64,000 nucleotides of DNA from Protula sp. h YS-2021. Its lineage: Eukaryota > Annelida > Polychaeta > Sabellida > Serpulidae. The notes below the pieces were generated by a model. That model did no database searches. It was given only the letters and a program-made list of their open reading frames with translations, and had not been told where the DNA came from. The DNA is taken from positions 14,157,836 to 14,221,835 of the forward strand of contig OX457032.1 of the NCBI GenBank assembly GCA_949752745.1, read 5' to 3'. This document shows positions 42,746-55,769 of the stretch, in pieces (position 1 is the stretch's first letter; every line of letters starts with the position of its first letter). The translations under genes were made by a program, and so were the position numbers.

Positions 42746-45468
42746 CTGTCGTGAGGGGGGGGGGGGAGGGGGGGGGCAATTCCAGCCCACCACCAGCATC
42801 ACCATGTGGTAGGCCTAGCCGTTCTGATGTGTGGTTATATCCACTTGGGCAAGATTTTCTGTCGTATTGCCATGGACTTTATTAGTTCATTTCCAGTTCA
42901 CATGTCAGTTTCTTTGAAGATTATACATTTGTTTATTTGTTCAACTGAATTAAATTTTACCCGAGTACATTGAACTAATGCGCAGTCCCATTTCTTTGGT
43001 TTGTCCATCAGTTCATTTGTTTCATCAAAATAGTCACAAGAACTTGGGCCATTTCGAAATGTTTTTCCAGTGATTTGAAGTAATGCATTTTTTTTCTTTG
43101 TGTGATTGTTGAGGGGAAGGGGGTGATTTTTTTTTTCAACTGGAAGCTAAGAAAAGGGCAAAAAAAAAAAAAAACTATCGGGATCATTAGTTTTTTTCAG
43201 CGAATCAGATAACTCGATTTTTTTACCAACAGCGAATCAAAATTACTCGAAACCCGTGTCGTCAGTATATCTTTTTTCTAGCTAAAAAATTATTATGGGC
43301 AGATGCCTTTTAGCTAGTAATGCATATCATAGGCTCCCAAAAGGTTTGAGTGTAAAACATTTCACCAGTTATAACTGAATAGCGAGTTCAGGAATTGCTT
43401 GAAAGTGACTAAAGGAGAAACGCAGGCGACATGTTGACACAACAGTTGTGGAATATTTCGAGTTAAGAAATACTCGTATTTCTTAACGTATGCGTCGTAT
43501 TGGGGTCAGTATCAATGGCTATCGTTGAGTGTTGGAAAATGTTAGATATCAAGAAAGATCACTTGTGTGTAAAAGTTCCCGTTTTCATACATTAGACTGG
43601 GAACAAAAGTAGGGTCTTGTTCTCAACGCAAATCTGAAGACTAAACATATTGAAAAAAAGAGGTAGCCTTTTTTCGACCACAAATAATTAGTAAATATTT
43701 TTACATGTATAATAAATTTGAGATCGAAATATTTGGATGAAGAAACTGACTCTGTTTATATGACCACTCCTATTCTTGCAGCATTCTATGGTTTATTTTT
43801 TTTTTAGTTTATTATTTTTTATGAACAGCCATAGTGTTCTAAACATTTGTTGAAATTCCGAATGAATGAGAATGTTCCCCGACCTGAAGTGACTGTGATA
43901 TTGTGCTCCATGTTCTAAAGGCTTCACCACATTGTACATTCAGAACGACAAATTTATTTGCAGCATTGCTTTTTTTTTGCTTCCAGTTCACATCTTGTCC
44001 ATGTTGTGCCCCTCTTTTTCTAACAAAAAACACGTCGAATAGGGCCGAGTCTGCCAAGGTTGGTTGATGTGCAACAGGCTGCGCGGTTTGTAAAAAGAAA
44101 TCCCTTACCATTTATCTCTGGATCGACAAAACGCGAAACTTTTTGGAAAATCAGCCACGCAATTTTTGTATTTTTTTGTTTTTTTTTTGTTTTTTTTTTT
44201 TTTTGTGCATACCGTAAGGACTGTATTTAGAAAAATTATGTTTGATAATGATGCGTTATTTGTTGTAAACTGAAATAATATCGTGTATACGCTAAAGCAA
44301 TATTGATGGAAGCTTTCAAATTTAATTTTTGAATAGTAAAACATACTTTAGTTGTTAATTTAATGAAGTATTTTTATATGTATTTAAAATATATACTGTC
44401 ATTTGATATGTATTATTGTCACAAAATAACTGTTTTAATATTCAAAGATAAAATAAATAAAAGATGAGCTAATTTTAATAACGTTTATTGGAACAGTATC
44501 GACTGAAGCAGCTCTCCATCAGAAATAATAATAGCCACAAACATTTAATGTCTGGGTGAAGCAAGAGCGGGGGGGGGGGGGGGGGGGGGGGGGGGAGGTT
44601 GTAAGGGGCTGGGGTCAATACAGCTAAATTTTCAAGTTCCGACGATTAACAATGCAAAAACACCTTAAAGGGATAGGATGTGCGTAAAATTGAGGTCCAT
44701 TACGTCTCAACGAAACTTTGAAAATTTTGGCAACACACACACAACAACAAAAAAAAATGTATTTCAAAATTCAGAGATAGTAGAAACAAAGACATTTCAA
44801 ACTGGGTTCTGCAAAGATAAAGCAATGCCAATAAGTTGGCGTGGTGTTCTGTACTTTGATCTTGTGTTTCCATAAAAATAACAATTGATATTCTCTATCT
44901 CGAAGCGCAGGTACAAATGGTAACATGAAAAGTGTAAAAACTTGCAGCCCTTTTTTTTTTTTTTAAATCTTCCCACTCATCAAATTATCTGCGTGCCGCT
45001 ACCTGAATCTGGGTGAATTTCTGCAGTCGCTAAAATGCATTTAAAAATAAAACAATGTTTTTGAAAAAATTAACCAAATCAATTAAGCCTTCTGACTTAA
45101 GTGAAGGCAAACCTTGAAATCTTATTTTAATTCAACCACTTACGTTTTCAAGTTAGTTTTCTATTTAACAATTATGTGTCACAAATGAAAATAACATAGG
45201 TACCGATGCGGCCCTGGAACAAGAATGTCCAAGGCCAATGGGATCAGCCAAGAAAACGCCATGATCAAACAGATACAGAAAATAGACTGGCAATGTACAA
45301 CTGAGACTTGGCTAAGTCTCTCGACAACCATTGCGTCAACCAAGGGACAGATGGCCATCCTCACCACCACTTTACATAGAAATTTTCTTTGTAAAAACCA
45401 CCGCCGATTCTGTTCTCACAAAAAAAACCTACTGCTTCCCTTTATCCCACATCCGGTAGTAAGCGACA
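42746..45468. other. Intergenic: no gene recognised
   Basis: Includes a run of 27 G (44569–44595), several poly-T runs (about 43797, 44170–44200) and simple AT-rich sequence. The 90-codon minus frame at 43839–44111 shows no family motif. Confidence 0.5.
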
Positions 45469-48400
45469 TCATTCGACCTTCACGCTCGGGACGACGGAAA
45501 ATGCTGAGTCGTCACTGGTAGCACTCGCTGTCGATGACGAGCTGACGTCCAAATCACCGGCCTCTTCACAAAACTAATTACAAAACATAAATAAATCTAA
45601 TAAATAATATTAACAAAATGCAATGGTTTTTTTTTTTTGCACCTTTTTCGACTCTTCCTTTTTTAAAACTTTGACAAAAGGTCTCACTACAGAATCACCT
45701 CTCTCAAGACAATACAACAATATTAATACCCGACATTTTGCTTCGGAGCTGGTCGGCTTCGGTCGGGGCCCCGTTCGGGCGGGGCTCGTTGTCCAAGCCT
45801 AATAGATACAAACGAGTGCCCAGTTTTTTTTGGCAGTATTACAGTCCCATGAAGACGCTGACTTCCCCAATCAGCTGTTGTCACTTTTGAATTAACTTCA
45901 TTAATTTATTTATTTTATTATGAGTGGCAAATATATTAAATAATATTATATTTATATATTTACAGTACATCTGATAATGGACGATCTTATGCTCTAAGTG
46001 ATCATCAGCCCACTAATTTAGTGCGGTACAACCATCCTTACCAGCGATAAGTCCAGTCCGTCAAAGTCAGCACAGTTGTTTCCCCTCGAGGCACTCTCTT
46101 GCCCTCGGATGCTGTGCTGGAACTTGATGGAGGCGTCAATAAAGCGAGTCATCTCGACCGGCGCTTCGTGACCTTGATCTTTCGCTTGCTGTAAATCGTC
46201 GCGCCGCATTGGTTTCTTTGCGTCGTGCGGTATTTGGGCGGCTTCGGGGGGTTTCCCCTCTCGCTCTCTGGTGCCCGATTGTGACGTCATACTGAGGGAT
46301 TCCACCGATATTTCTACGTCACTTGTTAGATTATCTAGGTAAGCTCGAAGCTCGCCGTCCACTGAAAAAAAAGGCAGCAGCCACAACTAAACTAAACCGC
46401 AGACTAAGGGTAATCCGTTTCAACGTAAACATTCGTTCTTGATGTGACCATTCAAAATACAAATTGAAACTTAAGCTCTTCTTCAGCGTTAAAACAATCT
46501 TAACTATTCTTACCACTACCTCTTTACCCATATCTTCCTTCATGTGACGTAATTCCTCTGCCAGCTGCGAAAACTGCTTGCGATTTTTATCCGGCAGCTG
46601 CAGCCACAGCTGAGCGATATTCCGGGATATTTCATTGTCATGTGACAAATCAACTCCAAATCCGGTGGCCTTGACCTTTGAGGTCAAGAGTGAGGTCACG
46701 TGTTCTCGAAAAATATCGAAACTAAATAAGCAAGAAAATAACTTATAACTCGATTTTGAATCATTACCAAATTCAAATAAAAAGACCTTAAACTGAATCT
46801 TTTTCACTTCACAAATCACTATAAATTTGTTTCATTCCGGCACCAATTGCAAACGACAGACTACTCTATAAACTTAAAAGAACTGCTAAACAATTTAGTA
46901 ATTTTTACTTACTAAACAAAACACAACTAGGTTACGTGAAGCTCAACTTGTACATTTTTCCTCACAAAAAGAAACCTACATTATGACGTTTTATTTAAAT
47001 CTATACTAAAATGTGTCGGAAATCGAGGGTAATAGGTTAGTATACAGTATATGGAGAGACACTCACCCGCTGCTGTCAGCTGTGACGTCACGTGAATTTG
47101 CCTCGTGACTTGCAGCAGAAGATGAAAAGCCGTTCGCGTACTGTCTGGTCAAGTTGGGAACGCAGTGTGGCTTAATCTGGTATTTCCTCTCTTCCATGTG
47201 TCTGTAAAAATTTTAAGTTCTAAATTTAAATCTTGCAGTAGTTTCAGATGTTTAGGAGCCAATACGAGAATTAAACCCAAAGACTTGATCTTTTCTTTCT
47301 CTCTCCCTCTCTCTCAAGCTTCCGGTGTGTCTTCGTCAGAAAGCCACATATCTTCATGACAGTACAGGTCCTCCCCAGTCCCCCACTCCCTCTCCACCAC
47401 CCCCCCCACCCCCCATGCCCTCACGTCCTGCCAAGCTCACGGCGTGTCTTCATCAGAAAATCACATATCTTCGTGACAGCAGAGGTCCTTCCACGACCCC
47501 CCGCCCCCATGACGTCACGATGACCACACTTACCGCCAAGCTATCGGCATATCGTCATCAGAAAACCACATATCTTCGTGACAGCAGAGGTCCTTCCACG
47601 ACCCCCCGCCCCCCATGCTCTCACGATGACCACACGTACCGCCAAGCTATCGGCATATCGTCATCAGAAAACCACATGTCTTCGTGACAGTACAGGTCCT
47701 CCCCCGCCAGTCCGCTTGTCCTCTCAGGCGTCATCTACAGCAGAGGTACGGCACGGGTCTCTTCACTCTTTACACCATACTATTTTTACCTCCTCCTTCT
47801 TCCTCTTCTTCCTTTACTTCTTCTTTTTATTATTACAGTCCATATTTGATAAGTCGATATCCAATAACTGTATTAGTATTATTATTATTATTATTATCAC
47901 TGTTATTATGTTTTATTATAATTGCATTACACAGGAACGTGAAATTTTACTACAGTTGTGTTGTAAAATACGCCAAGAAGAGTTTATTACAGCAAGTAGA
48001 AACAGGTAAATGGGGCGATATTTATGTCCTGGCCGGAAGTTGTATAAACCGCGCTTTCAATATTGAAAACGCCAGATTAGGCGCAGCAGACAGTGTGTAT
48101 CTAACTACAAATTTATCTATATTTTGCTTTTTATGTTGTAAAAATATCTTATTTATAAGGGATTACATTTTGCGTAAAAACACCATGAAATAACAAAAAA
48201 TCAAAAATAAAACCGACATATGCGTCTGAAGTGTTTTGAAAAACCCTCCCCCAGCAATACACACAGTTCGCACTTTCCTTTGAATTTCATGCCGCCAGTG
48301 CTACAGCCTGTAGATGACTTTTTTGCTTCTTTTTTTTTCAAGTCCAGCGGCTCGTTTTTTTCTCAAGTCCAGCGGTTTTAGTATTTTCATTTCAATGCAT

Positions 48401-51400
48401 TGTCTTTACTTTACCTGAAACAGCTGTCGATTGGTCGGAACATAAAGTCGCTTCGATCTCACGATTTTCTATAAAAACAAAACAAGACAAAACAAAACAA
48501 AAAGGAGAATCGCATTCAACTTTTGGATATTTCACGTTGTTGATACTGTATACATCTAGATTTATTATCATTACAGCCTGACTATGTGTTACAATTCAAT
48601 GGTCAAGTGTAACGCTTACTCTTTGTTGCTCGGGTATCTGATTTCCAACACCACCGACAGATGGCACCACTGCATCGCGTGACCCCTTAATCACGTTCGT
48701 CCTAAAAAATTATAAAACCGTGCATGCTGACGCAAGCTTTTTTTCAGAAACTAAACGAACAACTCAACGAACAAAGTTTCTGTCACCTTTTTATTCCAAA
48801 CACAAAATACTGAATCTGAGAGAGAAAAATGTTCTATGTTTCATAATTTTCCTCGAGCTACCTGTTCGGTGGTGGGCGGGGTGTTGGGGAATCGTCGGGC
48901 ACGCTTTGTGCAGCGCTACATGGTCGACTTCTGGCGGTCACGCTTCCTAGGCTTTTCACCATGCATTTTACAGGGGTAATTCCTAAAAAAAGTGGTGTGT
49001 GACACATTATGTTCTCAAGAAGCGTCACTAGATGTCGCTCTTTTTTTAAGAGAACTGTTCTGCAGCTTTATGAAACTGCCTCACCCCTTTTCTGTGTGTG
49101 TGTTGGGAGGGGGAAGCAGATGATGGGCTTTGAAGATTTAAAGTTCCTTCCATCAATAATATCTTCTCTGGATCATCAGGCCGCTTAACCAAAAGAAACA
49201 ATACGGCCTCAAACAATGAGCCCCATTAGATATTTATCATAGGCACGAAAACTATTGGCATCAGTAGCTTCAAGAATTGATCAGTTTCTTTGCGTGGGGA
49301 TGAGACATCTTCTACAAACTGTTTGCAAGGATCCACAAACACCGTTCCAACACCACAGTTCTTCATTGGCGTATTGGCGTAATTAGCGAAACAATGGGGA
49401 TATTATCAATGTGCGGCAAAATATGGCGGGGTTTTTGTCGCCACTACCCAAAATTAAAGGGATTCTATTTAAAGGGGGTAATCACCGAAAGGGCCGATCT
49501 CCGCCAATCGTTTTAAAGTAAAAAGCTACATACTTGTTTTCGGTTGTAACGCTGTTGGTCTGTGAGCGCTGGCAGCAGTGGGCACTTGGCTGCCCACTCC
49601 CGGTACCACTCTAACCGGAAAGCTGCACGGACCGCCCAAAGGCACTGAGTAAAACAGTTACATAATCAGAGGGCTTTCTTTCTTCTTTTCCAAAGCTACA
49701 TAGATTCTGCCGCTGATTCTCTTTTCAAATGTTTACTCATCATACCGATTTTAAAACGTTGGTTACCATGCCACTGTAAAACAACATACTTTTCATTTAC
49801 ATATAACTCCTAGATCATTAAAAAAATTTAGGATACACCCAAACACACGTAGAAATATAGCAATCACGAAACCGATTTCTTTTTCTACGCTGACCATTAA
49901 ACATATACCATTCTGCAAATTACGATTTCTTCCGTTTAATTAGGAACAGAAAGTTATAAAACGAGCCCATTTTAAAGTTCTTGAAAAACCAACCTTCACC
50001 AGAATTGCAAAACCTCATAAAAGTCCCTTGCTGGTCTTTAATTGCCAAGCCAAACAACGGACCACCATGTGAATTTTTAATGAAAGGCGCCTGCATAAAA
50101 AAGTGATTCAACCTCAAAAAGAAAAAGAAATAAATGAATAAATGTTCCCAAACGTAACTGTCATTACAGACAAGACAAATCAGCCGGATTGGTCCAACGA
50201 CTCGTTCAAGCAAAGGTAAAAAAAAATTAAATATTTTAAAATACTTTAAACAGGTATAACTTAACCCAGATTTAACGACATCGCTTTCCACTACATATTG
50301 CTTACAATGTCATCTTTTTCTGGTCAAAAATATTAGTTATAGTGACATGTCAATTACGAACAGATATTTTCTCTGTTACGGTTTAAACACCCACATTATT
50401 TACATTGCATCATGAATTCACAGTACTCCCATTCCATAGCAAGGAACTAGGATAACATCCTAGCTGGCGCCGCAAGTCGGGCCATCGTATCAGCGTCGTA
50501 CCAGCTGTTCTTGGCCCTGTGTGGCGCGTCTATGCAGCACGTCCCGTACAGGGGCAGTCTGTGCGATGCTTTGTTGTATTGTTTCCAACTGTTTGTGCCG
50601 TCGATTCTTCAATTTCCTCTCGACATTTCTAAATGTGTGGAAAGGAAAATAAAAATGTGTTTGTTTTGAAACAATGCTTGCTTTTCTGACGACACATTTA
50701 AAAATATAACGCTTAAAATAGAAAAATTATGCAAAAAAAAAAAAAAAAAGAGTTCAACAGACTACCAGGGTTCGCGCTGAGTTCTCAGGAAAGTGAGTCA
50801 AAAAAGGAAAGTGTGACTCAGTTGGGTCCAGAAAGACTTGGTGGGTTCCGAAAAAGTGAGTCATTTCCTAAAACATGCCCAAAAAGTGGACAAAAACCCC
50901 GCCAATGCGAACCCTGTGACTAATGCCCTAAAACTTGAACCAAATACCAAACAATAAAACAAACAAATATTGCAAATGATCTTTTAGTTTTAAATTATTG
51001 TTAATGGTTGTTTTACAGACAATTTAGCAGTCATATCTAAGCGAATCAACCCCAAGAAAACACAAAATCACATATGACCTATAGCCTCCTTCCCCCCGTC
51101 TCGTTAAAGAGAGATCTGACCAAACTGAAACGAAAGTGCTCACCCTTTGTGCTCTAATTTGTCCACGAATTCTTGCTTTATGGCGGCAATTCTTTGCTCT
51201 ACATACTTGTCAACCTCAGCATCCACAGATCCTGCCTTTCTGGCTGTTTGAAAAGAAAGCGAGGAGCGCACAGAAATTTATACTTGTAATAAGAATTGAC
51301 TGAATCTTTTATGTCCTTTAGCTGCTTCTTGGCGCTAATAAAAGACTGTAGCGTTGCTGATCCGCGATCCTCTTTTTTTGTTTGTGTAAGTAGGTGGTTA

Positions 51401-54040
51401 TCTGGTTATCTTTTAACCAAATTTATTTTATTTTTTTTATTTATTTATTTATTTATCTTTTTATTTCATAAACATTTAGTTGATGATTTAGTATACTCAG
51501 AATAACCATATGTTAAATGGCAACATATACGATATATAATTCTAAAAAGATAAAACATAGTAATTTAAGATATAGCCAAGCGATTACCAAATATAGTTCA
51601 GTAATGTTAACGCTTGGAAATTATATATATCATGTCATACCAATTCATAAACAGCTTATTTCATAAACTCAAATTGTCTTTCCGCCTAATATAAATAATA
51701 AAAGGTGTAAAATGGTCCTCTAAGAACGTCACATTTTATGTTATATTATCTCATACATTTAAATACATATAATTGTATTAAACCAGAATGTTTTTACGTG
51801 TTTTTTAAATAAAGCCTGTTATGAAGCGCCTCCCACCCCTTCTAATTTTTTTATCCAAACTTTCGGTTTTTTACATTGTTTTTTTCCAGTTTTCCAGCAC
51901 AATTCACGCAAAACAGTTAGGGATGGCGATATATATCGATACAGCGATATATCGCGATACTTTTTTCACGATACGTATCGCGATACGAATTTTGAAATAT
52001 CGATATTTTTCGATATTTTGCACTGTATGTTTAATTCGATAACTTTGCAGTGAATTGCTATCGAGTGATATCTGCAATGCTGCTGTTCGTCATTTTATAC
52101 ACCATATTCTCAAATCGACGAAAAACTGACGAAATGGGAAATTGTCAAAAATGTGACATTACTGGCTGGAACTCAGCCAAAACGCGGTATTTTGTCGAAG
52201 CCGTATCTCTTCAACTATAAAGTGAATTGATCAGCCCCCCAACCGTAGGACTTGAGGCCCCCGGAGGGGAGCTATTGGTTTGGATATTAAAATGCCTGAT
52301 AAAGCCATGAAACAGTTGCATTTTTCACTTTTTAAGAATTTTTAAATATCGCGATATGTATCGCGATACACAACCAATATCGCGATACGTATCGCGATAC
52401 AGAATGCGCCGCGATACCCAACCCTAAAAACAGTTCTTTCACATTGATTTTTCCCCGTTACTAACATAAGTCACACACAATGTTTTCTCTGGTCACTGCA
52501 ACGCATGTTGGATTGAAACGTTCTCCACAACCACCGCGTGTAGCGCTTGCACTCCAACCGTCTGGTTGGTGATACAGACGGACAAGTGTTAAGTTCTCTT
52601 TTTACACAACCCCACTCTCAACCAAACAACCCTTGAGCAAACACTTCGCATTTTCTCGTTAATTTACCCCAGGCTAATTGAGACCCCTCCATCCTGAAAC
52701 ATTAGCTTCATTACAAAGCAATGCATCGTAAAAGGATTCAACCCAGCCCGGGCTCAACTGGGCCTGCAACACCGGATATAAATGTCTGACGTCGATAAAC
52801 GCGACAAATATAACACATTTCTTTACTATTTTGTCCCAAGCATGCCACACATAACGGAATTACATAAAACCATAATTATTACATAAGTATTCGCGGGTTT
52901 TTAGAAACAGACAAAGCCAATATTTACCCTTTTCTTGTAGTAGTGACGTCAGGATATTTTCAAGGAAATTTATATGTTTCGCTGTTTCTTCCAGTATCTT
53001 GGCCTAGTAAAATTGATGTATGTTGTTATGAACCAATCATTATAACTAGCACATTCACCCATAAACTATTAACTCAGTACGATAGTTAAGTTGCAGTAGA
53101 AACAAAAACAAAATCACTATCTCGAAAATCTTTCAAATTCCCATCAATACTGAAGTACCCTTTGGGAAAATATTTTCCTAATATCATGAAAATTAAGAGG
53201 TCAAGTAACCTTAGAGATCTGGCGCTTCGATGCTCTCTTGTTCACGGGAATAATGAGCTTGAGGGTCTCGTAACAGCTCGCCACATTGGCCCTCCACTTA
53301 GCGTCAGATTGCCGACGCCTTAACCGCACGGGGTTGTTCGGCTTTCCATCTGTGGTAACAAGCAAACTGTTACCGTGGTTATGCCTGTGACGTTGTGGCT
53401 AAGATGACGCCTTCTGGGGGCGCTGTACGAATTACTTCTCAGGTTGCAGCAAAACAAATACTGCATCAAAAGCGGCGTTTGCCCAGATGACCATATCAAA
53501 TGCATCAGTCTAGGTTTGTACCAAAATTAAATCCACCTGAACATACATCAGTTTTGTCAGCAAAGTATTTCCGTTATATGCCTAATCACACGCTGGGTGT
53601 TCCCAATAAAATTCGCAAGAATTCTACGTTCTAAACGCAAGCCATCCTGATAAAAAATAAATAAATGTCTCAAAAACTACTTTTCCTTGGAAGCATTGGC
53701 AACCAACAAATAATTTCACTTGCGTTGTCGTCGTAGCTGATCAGTCGTAAATAGGGATCAGATGCTCACCGTTAGCGGCAGATACTAACACAGTATACAA
53801 AATTTAACCATAACCTAGATTACTTAGTAAATGCCTGATCTCATTCCTGACCTTAATTCATGCTTTGAGTCTTTGAGAATACCCAAAAGCACGGGACTGA
53901 GGTTAGATTTGTGAACCAAAGTTCGCAGTGTCGAAAACCTATTATCGCTCATTAAAAGATAAACCAAGAGACACCAGTACTGTATTTACAAATACAATCT
54001 TTTATACTAGGTTAATATGTATTTCTCTTTTACCTGCCAT
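45469..54040 (-). CDS. STRA8-like: STRA8/MEIOSIN-like bHLH–HMG transcription factor, 14 exons (~561 aa)
   Basis: Exons (minus): 54040–54034, 53349–53210, 53003–52928, 51243–51144, 50628–50502, 49644–49534, 49013–48862, 48701–48620, 48468–48415, 47734–47640, 47201–47067, 46721–46528, 46361–46042, 45561–45469 (TGA). Phases agree throughout; the 5' edge of exon 7 is the weak point (a better-looking acceptor at 48983 breaks phase). Residues about 11–74 form a basic helix-loop-helix whose start, RLRRRQSDAKWRANVASCYE, resembles the STRA8 basic region. Residues about 75–160 are charged and helical. Exon 10 is an acidic patch (YCHEDMWFSDDDMPIAW). Exon 12 (about 360–424) is HMG-like: EISRNIAQLWLQLPDKNRKQ then FSQLAEEL. 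The tail is Ser/Asp-rich and ends SVVPSVKVE. STRA8 and MEIOSIN start meiosis in vertebrates; a germline role here is inference. A noncoding 5' exon probably exists, since an acceptor precedes the ATG at about 54063. Confidence 0.72.
47325..47639 (-). repeat. Three decaying copies of the exon-10 3' end in the next intron
   Basis: Downstream of exon 10 (47734–47640) the segment GACCTSTRCTGTCAYGAAGA... and the following donor region are repeated at ~105–117-bp spacing. The copy at about 47592–47534 still reads CCHEDMWFSDDDMPIAWR with donor GTAAGT. The next (about 47487–47430) has TGA after EDM. The last (about 47369–47318) reads YCHEDMWLSDEDTPEA then TGA. The copies lack the polypyrimidine acceptor that exon 10 has. 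Confidence 0.75.
49226..49366 (-). other. Short coding-like frame of unknown origin
   Basis: Reads MKNCGVGTVFVDPCKQFVED..., contains SPRKETDQFLKLL and ends VFVPMINI before TAA. In another frame just beyond lies KRPDDPEKILLMEG. Composition looks protein-like, but there is no homology I recognise and no phase-compatible splice pair with the surrounding STRA8-like exons. It may be a piece of a decayed gene or transposon. Confidence 0.3.
51918..52426. mobile_element. 509-bp hAT-type MITE with 8-bp target-site duplication
   Basis: The flanks carry a perfect 8-bp direct repeat AAAACAGT (51910–51917 and 52427–52434). The ends are TAGGGATGG and CCAACCCTA, with the subterminal regions packed with CGATA/TATCG palindromes (GTATCGCGATAC at both ends). 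TAGGG-type ends and an 8-bp duplication fit the hAT superfamily. It lies in the STRA8-like intron between exons 3 and 4 and encodes no transposase. Confidence 0.92.
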
Positions 54041-54065
54041 ACTTTCAAAGGTACTGCTTTTCTAG

Positions 54066-55550
54066 TCAAAACGAAAATAATAGAAATCTTTATCCAAGCT
54101 CACAAGCGGTAAATTGAATGGCTATTCACAAATGATTTGGTATTTTATTTCGAATAAACTTAAAACGAAACTCTAAAACGCATAAATAAAGAAAGAAAAA
54201 GACCATACCGCTAAGAAAAAATTGGGCAAAGTTGAAATGCCATGTGTATATTTTGCTATAGTGCAGGCATATAGCCAAAATAACTGTAAGAATAAGACAT
54301 TTTTCGAACTTAAAAGACATTGCAATACTTTCTTCTGCTGGTGTCTAGCAACACAAAATTTAAAGTTTACTTCAGTTAGCTTGAAAAGTCGCAATACACA
54401 TTTAAACAATGTCTTTCTTTTGGCTTATCTTAATTTAATTAATTTTTAGTGTTTTCTACCAGTCAATCACTTGCGAATGTTAATAAATAACAGATTCACT
54501 GTCTTGAAGAACAAAAAAAAAAAACTATATTTTTGCTAGTTGCTTGAGTATGTTTCAAATACATTTTTCTTTTCATAGCTAGCCAGAATGTTTGTGTGTT
54601 TGTGCTGTGCCAACTTCCAACGTCCTCTCTGGGGAGATTTCAAATGGCTCCGCCGCTGCATTGTTTATTGTGTTAATTGAGTTTGTCTCCGGTGTGACAA
54701 ATACACATTATATCAACCTAAGAGTTTACATACGGGCAAAATGCCTACCACAAAAATGAGAAACAGATCAGTTGCCCACCGGCTTATTGGCGTCAGATAA
54801 CAGAAAAAAATAATAATAAAACAAAATAGAATAAAATAAACAAAAAAAAATTCATAAAACTAACAGCTTTTCAATATGGAGTGGGAATTTTCCTTTCCTT
54901 ACCGACTGTTTAGAACTGCTGCACAGCACACATCTTGACCATTGCGATTACTTAGAATCAGTTTTAAACACTGACAAGGAATTGCATTTACTCATGTAAA
55001 TCTCGTGAATCTTAAAAACGAATTCTCTATAAACACTAAAAATATAAATTTAGAGTACGTTTTGAAGAAAGCATTTCTTTTTGATTACTAATACAGCTTA
55101 TTTATGGATAAGGATAAAGCGAAAGCGATATTAACGCTTCTTGTCAAATTGTGTTTTACGTTCAATGAAAATGGCCGTTTTTTGTCAATTGTCTAGCAGG
55201 CTATAGTTCCATATTTGAAAAATGGAAGGGACTTTTCTCATGGGTGCTTCAGTCAGGCGGTAAACATATTCAAGTTGTATTATCACTGGATCAATTGTCG
55301 ATCTTACAAAGAAAGGCATCCATAGTCACTTTCAGTTTCAAAGCACTCATTAAAACTCGTTCAGGTAGGTTTAATTTTTCACAAGCTACCATTGGCATAA
55401 TAGTAAAGTCAGCTGGTTAAGACACCCCATCTCTTTTGAAAGATGTTGTAGCAATCTAGCCGGAATGGTGGTAGGCTTCAGGATAGAGTTTGCTTGTCGT
55501 CACAAATGGAAAGACACGGAACTCCATCCGTTTTTTCCAACGTGGAAAGA
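54066..55550. other. Upstream of the STRA8-like gene: possible noncoding 5' exon and promoter
   Basis: A potential noncoding exon on the minus strand ends at about 54902 with donor GTAAGG (after CTAAACAGTCG). It is open-ended, with no ORF. Otherwise the sequence is AT-rich. Confidence 0.3.
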
Positions 55551-55733
55551 AAATCCGGCGAGACCTTTGATGCGGCAGATCACCACCACCTCAAATTAAA
55601 TATTGTTACTTTTGTTAAGATGCTTTTGTACAACATAACTTAAAATCCGGCGAGACCTTTGATGCGGCAGATCACCACCACCTCAACTTTAATATTGTTA
55701 CTTTTGTGAAGATGCTTTTCTACAAAATAACTT
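55551..55733. repeat. 92-bp tandem duplication, 2 copies
   Basis: AAATCCGGCGAGACCTTTGA starts both units (55551 and 55643), which are near-identical, differing at a handful of positions. Confidence 0.95.
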
Positions 55734-55769
55734 ACATTTCCGAATTTCTTTGTGAGGTCAGTTATGTTG

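Noticed and set aside
47325..48193. Plus-strand Pro/Ser-rich frames of 120–169 codons
   Set aside because: They are antisense to exon 10 of the STRA8-like gene and its duplicated copies, and otherwise follow simple CTT/ATT repeats.
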